Shown one piece after another: positions 26,940 through 35,900 of a DNA stretch of 64,000 nt; positions within the stretch are counted from its first letter, which is position 1, and the number at the start of each line of letters is the position of its first letter. Made by a program: the position numbers and the translations under genes. The notes under the pieces were generated by a model that was not told the origin of the DNA, made no database searches, and saw only the letters and a program-made list of their open reading frames with translations. Location: positions 1 to 64,000 of the forward strand of contig CAVRJN010000006.1 of assembly GCA_963721585.1 (NCBI GenBank), in the 5' to 3' direction. This DNA is from Bog-473 sp963721585 (GTDB taxonomy: Bacteria; Actinomycetota; Acidimicrobiia; Acidimicrobiales; RAAP-2).

Positions 26940-27818
26940 TCAGGGGAAGGCGTGGACGACCGCCCGGTAGTTGGCGCTGGGCGCAGACGGCCGGGGGGGC
27001 GGGGATGGGGCCGCCACGGGGAGGCCGCCGATGCGCCGTGCCAGCCGTTGCCGCGCACCGAGGGGGGCGGCGCCGGCCGGGGCCGGTGGTGACGGGGGTG
27101 ACGGGGGTCCGACCACGCTACGCACCTCGGAGAAGCCGGCCGCACGGCAGAGGTTGTGCAGCGCATCGATCGTCGGCACGTACCAGTTCCCGAAGTCGGT
27201 CCGGAGCGAGCTGCCGGCATGGAACTGCAGGAGGATTTCGCCCTCGTGCCCCTGCAGGTGTACCGCCTCGGTCTCGATGACCGCCACCTCCTTGGTGACG
27301 GCGCGCACGCGCTCGAGGCAGGTCAGCGGCTCCTTCATGTGGTACAAAACGCCGAGGTAGAGCACGACGTCGAACAGGCCCACCCCGGCGAGGTCCACGG
27401 TCTGGAAGTCGGCCACCAGCGGCTCGACCTTCGACCCCAGCGCCGCCTTGGCCAGTTCGAACCCGCGCCGTCCCGGCAGGTCGGGCTGCCAGAAGTCCGT
27501 CTCGTCACGGGACTGGTCCGGCAGCACTCCGCGCTGGATGCACTCGGCCCAGTAGGCGCCGCGGGCGGCGAAGTCGACGCCCCAGGCGTAGTGGTCGAGT
27601 GCGACGACCCGGGCGGCGCCCGCCCGCTCGGCCAGGAACGAGTACTTGCCGTCCCACGCCCCGATGTCGAGCACGCTCCGGCCGGCGACGTCGGGGAGGA
27701 TGCCCGTCCCCTCGTCCTGGGCGCTGTCGCCCTTCGTCACGACGCCGTTGCCCAGGTCGATGGTGTGGTACCAGTGCAGCGCGTCGGCCTGCGCCTGCAG
27801 GTCTGCGGGTGAGGTCAT
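26940..27818 (-). CDS. CmoB/DUF1698-like SAM-dependent methyltransferase
   Basis: 292 residues from ATG 27818. The N-terminal DALHWYHTIDLGNGVVTKG and motif I SVLDIGAWDGKYSFLAERAG are typical of the DUF1698/CmoB-like group, as is YHMKEPLTCLERVRAVTKE. Genuine CmoB uses carboxy-SAM to modify tRNA. These actinobacterial relatives often sit in sugar or natural-product clusters, and the function here is not resolved. The C-terminal 45 residues are proline rich and low complexity (PPSPPSPPAPAGAAP). It is convergent with the GT39-type gene and divergent from the Nudix gene. Confidence 0.8.
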   Translation of the reverse strand: MTSPADLQAQADALHWYHTIDLGNGVVTKGDSAQDEGTGILPDVAGRSVLDIGAWDGKYSFLAERAGAARVVALDHYAWGVDFAARGAYWAECIQRGVLPDQSRDETDFWQPDLPGRRGFELAKAALGSKVEPLVADFQTVDLAGVGLFDVVLYLGVLYHMKEPLTCLERVRAVTKEVAVIETEAVHLQGHEGEILLQFHAGSSLRTDFGNWYVPTIDALHNLCRAAGFSEVRSVVGPPSPPSPPAPAGAAPLGARQRLARRIGGLPVAAPSPPPRPSAPSANYRAVVHAFP

Positions 27819-27905
27819 CGGTGCGAGAGCGTAGCGAGGCACCGGGGAGGGGCCGACGAGCGCCGTCCCCGCGGCGGGCGAGCAGGGCGCCGGTAGCGTG
27901 CGGGG

Positions 27906-28670
27906 ATGTCCCGACCGGTACCGCCCCAGGTGATCCCGCGGCCTCCGACCTGGGAGCCAGGGGCGCCGGCGCCGTGGGCGAGCGCCCCCGAGGTGCAGCG
28001 GACCGGCATCGACGTTGCCCGTGTCCTGCGGGCCCTCGACGTCCTGGGGCAGCGTGGACCGGTGCCCGCCGACGTCGGCGGGGACGCCATGTTCCGCGGG
28101 GCCACCATCGTCAGCGAGGCCGAGCTGACGATGCCGAGTCACGTCAACGCTGGCGTCCTGGCCGCGCTCTTCGAGGAGGGGGGCGAGGCCCGTGTGATCC
28201 TGACTCGCCGGTCCTCGCGCTTGCGTACCCACAAAGGGGAGGTCAGCTTCCCGGGCGGGCGGGTCAACGAGGGGGAGACACCTGCAGCGGCGGCGCGGCG
28301 CGAGGCCCACGAAGAGGTCGACCTCGACCCGGCCCTGGTGACGATGGTGGGCTGGCTGCACCCGGTCACGACGCTGGCTTCGCCTGCGCTGATCATGCCC
28401 GTGGTCGCCGCGCTTCCGGGACGGCCGAACCTGGTGGCCAGCCCACGCGAGGTGGAACGGATCTTCGACGTGGCGCTCGCCGAGCTGGCCGACCCCGCCA
28501 TCTTCCACGAGGAGCGCTGGCGGGTCCCCGGGCGCATCATCCCTGGCAGCCCCGACAACTCGTTCCCGGTGCGCTTCTTCGAGGTCGCCGGCGAAATGAT
28601 CTGGGGCGCCACCGCCCGCATGCTCTCGGAGCTCATCACCATCGTCGTGACCGGGGAGACCGGGCTCTAG
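27906..28670 (+). CDS. CoA-type Nudix hydrolase
   Basis: The Nudix box is present in the CoA-diphosphatase context: ILTRRSSRLRTHKGEVSFPG leads into GGRVNEGETPAAAARREAHEE with the metal-binding REAHEE. The upstream LRTHKGEVSFPGG pattern is that of the NudL/CoA pyrophosphatase subgroup, which cleaves CoA or its derivatives to phosphopantetheine and ADP. At 254 residues it has a longer N-terminus than most, proline rich over the first 30 residues. No cofactor gene is nearby. Precise substrate is by family only. Confidence 0.88.
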   Translation: MSRPVPPQVIPRPPTWEPGAPAPWASAPEVQRTGIDVARVLRALDVLGQRGPVPADVGGDAMFRGATIVSEAELTMPSHVNAGVLAALFEEGGEARVILTRRSSRLRTHKGEVSFPGGRVNEGETPAAAARREAHEEVDLDPALVTMVGWLHPVTTLASPALIMPVVAALPGRPNLVASPREVERIFDVALAELADPAIFHEERWRVPGRIIPGSPDNSFPVRFFEVAGEMIWGATARMLSELITIVVTGETGL

Positions 28671-28967
28671 TGTCGTGACCAGCAACTTCGAAGGAGCGCG
28701 TCCACCACTTTGATCGGCCGGTCGAGCAGAGTGGTGCCGTGGCAATACGGGGTATCACCCGGCCAGGGGCGCAAGCTCCTTGCGGTCGAGCGCCGGGGCG
28801 GGGTTTGGCAGAGGCAACTCCGGGGAAACTCCCGTTTGGCTTCCGGCACGCTCGCGAGGCCGCGACATTCCCTCCATGACAGGTTATGGGGGTCAGTACA
28901 GCCTCAACGGTTGCCCGTGACCTCAGCCAAGGTGGCGACGGAGGGCCGAGGACCAGGAGTTTCGCAG
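28671..28967. other. Regulatory gap before the TetR gene
   Basis: 297 bases with no supported gene. Near the regulator it contains AT-richer DNA (TGACAGGTTATGGGGGTCA around 28876) that could be an operator, but symmetry is imperfect. I report it only as the likely location of the promoter. Confidence 0.35.
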
Positions 28968-29612
28968 ATGGCGCAGAGCAGCGACCTCAAGATTCGAACC
29001 CAGTATCCGGACCCAGCCGAGTCGGGCGGGGGCGCCGACGGCCGTTCCGCCCGCCGGGACAGGAACCGGCTCGCGGTCATTGATGCCGCCATCGAACTCT
29101 TCTCCGAGGGCAACCTGCGGCCGACCTCAGCCGAGGTTGCATTGCGGTGCGGTCTGTCGCAGAAGTCCGTGAGCCGGTATTTCGAGGACTTCGACGCCCT
29201 CATCGCAGCTGCGGCCGCCCGTCAGATGGAGACGGTCTTCTCGCTGTTCCAGATCCACGCCATCGGCGCGGGTGCTCTCGAGCGGCGAATCGACGATTTC
29301 GTGCAGGTGCGACTCAAGGCCCACGAGGTCATGGGCGGTACCGCTCAGGCGGCCAACCTTCTGGCGTTCAACCAACCCTCGGTGCGAAAGCATCTTGACG
29401 AGGCACAACGCCTGGCCCGGAAGCAGGTTGAGCTTCAGTTCGCGGCCGAGTTGGATCTCCTCCCCGCCGCCCGGCGAGAGTCGAGGACTGCGGCCATCGA
29501 CGCCCTGTTGCAATTCGACTCCCTCGACTATTTTCGGCAGCGCCGAGGGTTCTCCCTTGGCGTGACGCACGCCATCCTCGTTGACGCACTGACGCTGCTC
29601 CTCGGGCACTAG
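28968..29612 (+). CDS. TetR-family transcriptional regulator
   Basis: 214 residues from ATG 28968 with AGGAG at 28954-28958. The helix-turn-helix is clear: VIDAAIELFSEGNLRPTSAE, then VALRCGLSQKSVSRYFEDFDALIAA (shown in part), where SQKSVSRYF is the recognition helix. The C-terminal ligand and dimer domain (about 140 residues) is not assignable to a subgroup. It lies between the Nudix gene and the giant surface-protein gene. It may regulate itself or the surface gene downstream. The upstream in-frame codons back to 28710 lack family resemblance and were left out. Confidence 0.9.
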   Translation: MAQSSDLKIRTQYPDPAESGGGADGRSARRDRNRLAVIDAAIELFSEGNLRPTSAEVALRCGLSQKSVSRYFEDFDALIAAAAARQMETVFSLFQIHAIGAGALERRIDDFVQVRLKAHEVMGGTAQAANLLAFNQPSVRKHLDEAQRLARKQVELQFAAELDLLPAARRESRTAAIDALLQFDSLDYFRQRRGFSLGVTHAILVDALTLLLGH

Positions 29613-29869
29613 CGAACGTCCGAGGCCTCGCAGCTCTCGACTCGGGCGGCCGGGAGGCATGATCGGATGAATTTTTCGCGCTTGTCCCCCGATGCCATGA
29701 CGTCGTTATCGCGACGGAACGTCACGGGCTCAACGTAAACGACAGATCCAGCGTCAACGCAGGTCACCCTGCAAATTGCGGTCTTTTGAATATTTCGGTC
29801 CTGCCCCGGGGGGTCGATCTGTTGCGTGAGCACCCGGCCGAGCGGTGCCACCGGCGTTGAATAACTGTC

Positions 29870-29898
29870 TTGACTCCGGACAAAACATCATCTAAAAA
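29870..29898 (+). promoter_or_regulatory. Promoter of the giant repeat-protein gene
   Basis: TTGACT (29870-29875) and TAAAAA (29893-29898) with a 17-base spacer, in a locally AT-rich stretch. It fixes the true gene start downstream and gives a leader of about 95 bases. The remaining gap 29613-29869 shows nothing else. Confidence 0.7.
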
Positions 29899-29948
29899 GT
29901 CCCCCAACGACCGTTTGTGTGAGTCGGAGGGGGGCTGCACGGCGGTTG

Positions 29949-29973
29949 CCGGATGCCAAACGGTGGCATCGGG
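29949..29973 (+). promoter_or_regulatory. Hairpin in the 5' leader of the giant gene
   Basis: CCGGATGCC (29949-29957) and GGCATCGGG (29965-29973) pair over eight of nine positions around a seven-base loop. It ends about 25 bases before the start codon, so it could influence ribosome access. I compared it by eye with class I c-di-GMP and c-di-AMP riboswitches and did not find their conserved cores. Confidence 0.4.
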
Positions 29974-29998
29974 CGTTAGGGGTACGGGGAGTCGAAAC

Positions 29999-32900
29999 AT
30001 GGGTAAGGGGTGGGGTAGCCGGTCGGTGCCCGAGCAGGGTCGAGACATGGCGCACACGGGGGTTGAAGCGAGTGGCACGGGACGATGCGTCCGCCGTCTC
30101 GTCGGCAGCCTCATTCTCGTCCTCAGCGCGTTCTCGGGGCTCGGCGCGATCGCCGTGGTCGCCGCCGCGCCCGCGTACGCGGCTGGTGCCCCCACCGTCG
30201 CCGGGGGATTCGGCGCGTTCGGGAACAGCCCGGTCGTCAACCTGACCGGGTGCACCGGGACCACGTCGTCGACCACCCTGACGTGCACCAACAACCCGAT
30301 CACGGCCGGTGTCACGGTGGGGATGGGCGCGTACGGCGTCGACCTCGACAGCACCACGCCCAACTCGGTGACGACGGTGACCGCCACGACCGTCGTCCTC
30401 TCGGCCGATCCGTCCGCTGCGGTCACGGCGGCGGCCACGGAGACCTTCACCGGCACGCAAGCCATCGGGAACGCCAACGACGCGACCCTGTCGACCACGG
30501 TGACCGACACCGGGAACTTCGCCGACTACGGCATGGTGGCCGGCCTCGAGGTCTACGGAGCGGGCATCGCCCCCCAGACGACGGTCGTGAGCGTGAGCAG
30601 CACCAACATGGTCCTCTCGCAGGCGCCGACCGCAGCGTTGAACGGAACGACCCTCTTCTTCAACGCTCCCGACGTCAACAACGTGCTCACCCAGGTCTCC
30701 GGCGGGGCATCCAACGTCAACACCTCTTCGCTCACCGTCGTCAGCCAGCCCCCCGCGGCCGACGGCTACATCACCACCAGCACGACCAGCACCACCGGCA
30801 TCGTCAACATGTACCAGGCACTCAACCCTGTGGACAGCACCTTCAGCGCCACCCTGGCCTACTGCGCCCCGGGGTTCACCTACCCGAGCGCAGGGAACTG
30901 CACCACGTTCGCCGAGAACTACAAGCTGGCCTCGAGCCAGGAGATGGGCGAGCAGATCGTCGAGATCATCGAGACCGAGAACATCTACGAAGGCGACTCC
31001 CAGGCCTATTTCGAGCCGAGCACGGCCGCGCAGGGGCAGACGATCACGCTGACCGAGGCCCCGACCGGCGGTGCCGTCCCCACCACCAACAGCGGGGCCA
31101 CCGTGAACTACATCGACGGTGACACCTACATCATGCCGATCCCGTCCGGGCTCACCTACGTGCCGGGCTCGGTCGCGCTCGTTGGCGGCGACGCCCTCAC
31201 GTCGGCTTCGGGGGCCACCACGGCCAAGTACTGCACGGCCGCGGGAACCGGGTGCACGGCCCAGATGACAGGCAACTACAAGACCACCTACCCCTACATC
31301 GAAGAGCAGCTCGGCACGGCGTCCACCGACGAGGCCAAGGGCGGGCAGCTGCACACGCTGCCGGCCATTACCGCCCAGTTCGTCGCCAGTGGCCCTTCGG
31401 GCTCGGTGCAGAACCAGTACGACACCGAGTACCTGGTCAACACCAACGTGACCGACATCCTCAACATCAACGTCGCCTTCGACGGCTACCCGACCGCCGG
31501 GCAGGTGGCGGAGCCCACCCTGCCGCCCTACGCGGCCCCGAGCTCGGTGAGCGCGGTCACGATCACCCCGGCCGTGACCGGAACCTCGACCGCCAACGGC
31601 ACCGATTCGGGGGCGGACACCGGCGGCCAGACCGTGCAGATCACCGGCTCCGGGTTCACCAATGCCGGCGGTGAGCAGGTGAACTTCGGGGCCAACCCGG
31701 CCACCAGCTTCACCGTGAACAGCAACACGAGCATCACCGCCGTCGCTCCCGCCTCGACCACGGGTGACGGTGCCGTCGACGTTACGGTCACCAACGGCGG
31801 GCAGACCTCTGCCGTCAACCCGCCGGGGGACCAATTCACCTACGTCCCGCCCGCGGCACCGGACCAACCCGCGAACGTCACGCCCACGTCCGACAACGGG
31901 CAGGCCGAGGTGAGCTGGACCCCAGGGTTCAACGAGGGGTCGCCCACGCAGTCGTACACGGTGACCGCCACCGACGTCTCCTCGCCCTCCCACGACCCCA
32001 ACAACGGTGGCCAGGGTCTCGAGACGTGCACCTACACGGTGACCGGCACCGACGGTCCCACCGACTCGTGCACCGTCCCGGGCCTGACCAACGGGGACGA
32101 CTACACCTTCCAGGTCACGGCGACGAACGCGCTCGGTACCAGCACGGCGTCGCCGGCGACGGCCGCGATCGCCGTCGGCGCCCCCGCGACGCCGACCGCC
32201 GTCTCCGCCACGGCGGCACAGAACGCCCAGTCGACGGTGAGCTGGACCGACCCGGTCAACGCGGGCGCCGACCCGCTGCTGTCCGACTCGGCGACCGCCA
32301 CGGACGTCTCCAACCCTTCGAGCCCGACGAACGGCGCGAGCTGCACCTACTTCGAGCCGGCGAGCCCCAGCTACAACGCGGGGGCCCCGGCCGACCAGTG
32401 CACCGTGACCGGGCTCAACAACGGGGACAGCTACACCTTCACCGTCTCCTCGACCAGCTCCGCCGGTACGGGCGTTGCGAGCTCGGCGTCGACGCCGGTC
32501 GTGCCCTCGACCGTCCCGGGTGCCCCCGCCATCGGGACGGCGACGTCGGGCGCCAACGCGCAGTCGGTGGTCAGTTTCACCGCTCCTTCCAGCAATGGTG
32601 GGGCCGCGATCACGGGCTACACGGTCAGCGCGTCCGACACCACCAACCCCACGAACCCCGTGGTCACGGCCTCGGGGACGGCCAGCCCGATCACGGTGAC
32701 CGGCCTCAACAACGGTGACACCTACAGCTTCACCGTGACCGCGACCAACGTCAGCGGTACCGGTCCGGCCTCGGGCGCGACCACAGCGGTCCCCTCGACG
32801 GTTCCGGGCGCCCCGACGAACGTCACGGCGACGACGGGCGGCTCCGTGGCGAGCGGCGATGCGCAGGTCAGCTGGACTGCGCCGGCCAGCAACGGTGGCG

Positions 32901-35900
32901 CCGGCATCACCAAGTACACGGCCACCTCGTCCACCGGATCGAAGACCTGCACCGCCACGTCCACCCTGCCGGCGACCCCGGCGACCACCTGCCTGGTCAC
33001 CGGTCTGACCAACGGGACCAGTTACACCTTCACGGTGACCGCCACCAACGCAGCCGGCACCAGCGTGGCCTCGGCCGCCGGCCCCGTCGGAGGCGTGATC
33101 CCCTCGGCGGTTCCGGCCACGCCCTCCGCCCCGACCGTCGCGGTGGCCGGGCTCAACGGCCAGGCCACCGTCACCTGGAACGCCCCGAACAACGAAGGTT
33201 CGGCCATCACCGGCTACACGCTGACCCCGACCCCAGCGTGCTCGGGCTGCACGGGGCTCACGGCCACGGCCAGTCCCACCACGGTGAGCGGCTTGACCAA
33301 CGGGACCAGCTACACCTTCACCTTGATCGCCACCAACGGCAACGGCAACAGTGCGGCGTCGACGGCCTCGACCGCGGCGGTCGTCGGGATCCCGGCCACA
33401 CCGACCGCACCGTCTGTCGTCTCCACCAGCACCGCCGGGCAGGACTCGGTCTCCTGGACGGCTCCCACGTCGGCCTCGGGCCCGCTCACCGGCTACACGC
33501 TCACCCCGTCCCCGGCCTGCTCGGCCTGCACCGGGCTGACCGTCTCGGGTAGCCCGCCCGCGACGTCCACCACGGTGGGCGGGCTGACCGCGGGGACCAG
33601 CTACACCTTCACGCTCAAGGCGACCAATGCCTCGGGCACGTCCGCCGCCTCGTCGGCCTCCACCGGTGTGGTGACCGGGTCCCCGACGGCACCGACGAAC
33701 GTGGTGGCCGTGGGCGGAACCCCGGCGCCCAGCGGCGACCTGAACGTCACCTGGTCGGCTCCTACCTCGAGTGGTGTCGGCACCATCGACAGCTACACCG
33801 CCACCTCGTCCACCGGCTCGAAGACCTGCACCTCGACCTCGACCCCGCCGGCGACGCCCACCCTGGGCTGCCAGTTGACCGGTCTGACCAACGGCACGTC
33901 GTACACCGTCACCGTGACGGCGACGAACAGCGCCGGGAGCAGCTACAAGAGCGTCGCTTCGGTGGCCTCGCCGGCGGCGTTCCCGTCGACGACGTTCGGA
34001 GCGCCCACCATCGGTACGGCGACCTACGCCGGCAACCAGTCGGCGACGGTCAAGTGGACCGCCCCGAGCGCGCTGGCGGGTACCCAGCCGCCTCTCACCG
34101 GCTATGTCGTGACTCCGTACATCGGCACGACCGCGCAGACCGCCCAGACCTTCAACAGCACGGCCCTGACCGAGACCGTGACCGGCCTCGCCGCCGGCTC
34201 GACGTACTCGTTCACCGTGCAGGCGATCAACGCCAACGGAGCGGGGACCGCTTCGGCGAAGTCGAACACCGTGGCCGTGACCGGGTCGCCGGTGTTCACC
34301 TCGACCGCGAGCACCACCTTCGCCGAGAACACCGCGGGGACCTTCAGCGTGACCGCGACGGGTAACTCCGGCATCACGTTCAGCGAGACCGGCCCCCTGC
34401 CCTCAGCGGTCACCCTGGCGTCCAACGGCACCTTGGCGGGAACACCCGCCCTCGGGACCGCGGGCAGCTACCCGATCACCATCACGGCGACCGACTCCAG
34501 CAACAACACGTCGACGCAGTCGTTCACGCTCACTGTGACCGCGACCGCGCCGACGATCACCTCGGCCTCGTCGACCACGTTCGCCGAGAACACGGCGGGC
34601 ACCTTCGCCGTCACGGCGACGGGCGACACCCCGATCAGCTTCAGTGAGGTCGGGACGCTGCCCTCGGGCGTGTCCCTGGGCAGTGACGGCACCCTGGCCG
34701 GTACGCCGGCCTTCGGCACCGCCGGCAGCTACACGATCACCATCACGGCGACCGACACCAACTCGAACTTCTCGACCCAGTCCTTCACCTTGGCGGTGAC
34801 GGCGTCGCCGCCCGTGATCACCTCGGCGACTTCGACGAGCTTCGCCGAGAACAGCGCGGGGACCTTCGCCGTCACGGCGACGGGCGACACCCCGATCGGC
34901 TTCACCGAGTCCGGGGGCCTGCCCTCGGGCGTGTCCCTGGGCGCCGACGGCACCTTGGCCGGTACCCCGGCATCCGGGAGCGCGGGGAGCTACCCGATCA
35001 CCATCACGGCCACTGATGCCAACGCCAACTCCTCGACCCAGTCCTTCACCTTGACGGTGACGGCGACCGGGCCTTCGATCACCTCGGCCTCGTCGACCAC
35101 GTTCGCCGAGAACACGGCGGGCACCTTCGCCGTCACGGCGACGGGCGACACCCCGATCGGCTTCACCGAGATCGGGACCCTGCCCTCGGGCGTGACGCTG
35201 GGCACCGACGGCACGCTGGCCGGTACGCCGGCCTACGGGACCGCGGGCAGCTACCCGATCACGATCACCGCCACCGATGCCAACTCGAACACCTCGACCC
35301 AGTCCTTCACCTTGACGGTGACCGCCTCGGCACCGGTGTTCACCTCGGCCGCGTCCATCTCGTTCGCCGAGAACAGCGTGGGCACCTTCACCTTCACGGC
35401 GACGGGCGACACCCCCATCACGTTCACCGAGTCCGGGAACCTGCCCACCGGTGTCTCCCTGGCCAGCGACGGCACCCTTTCGGGCACGCCAGCCGGTGAC
35501 ACCGCTGGCAGCTACCCGATCACCGTCACGGCCAGCGACACCAACGCGAGCACCTCGACCCAGTCCTTCACCTTGACGGTGTCGGCATCGGTGCCGGTGT
35601 TCACGTCGGCCGCGTCGACGACCTTCACCGAAACCACAGCGGGCACCTTCGCCGTCACGGCGACGGGTGACACCCCGATCAGCTTCACCGAGTCCGGAAA
35701 TCTTCCTTCTGGCGTCTCCCTGGCCAGCGACGGCACCCTGTCGGGCACGCCGGCCTTCGGGACCGCCGGCAGCTACCCGATCACCATCACGGCGACCGAC
35801 GTCAACACCAACACGACGACCCAGTCCTTCACCTTGACGGTGACGGCGACCGGGCCGTCGATCACGTCGGCCGCGTCGACCACGTTCGCCGAGAACAGCG

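Noticed and set aside
28985..29010. T-loop-like ATTCGAACCC suggesting a tRNA on the minus strand
   Set aside because: No acceptor, D or anticodon stem can be folded around it, and it lies in the coding start of the TetR gene.
29870..29998. Start of the giant protein at the TTG at 29870
   Set aside because: That codon is the -35 hexamer of a good promoter, and the first 43 codons precede the ribosome-binding site and signal peptide.
29900..30060. Class I c-di-GMP riboswitch in the leader of the giant gene (GGTAGCCGG-like string near 30015)
   Set aside because: The conserved GGCAAACC and GACGCAAAGCC cores are absent, and the string lies downstream of the start codon.
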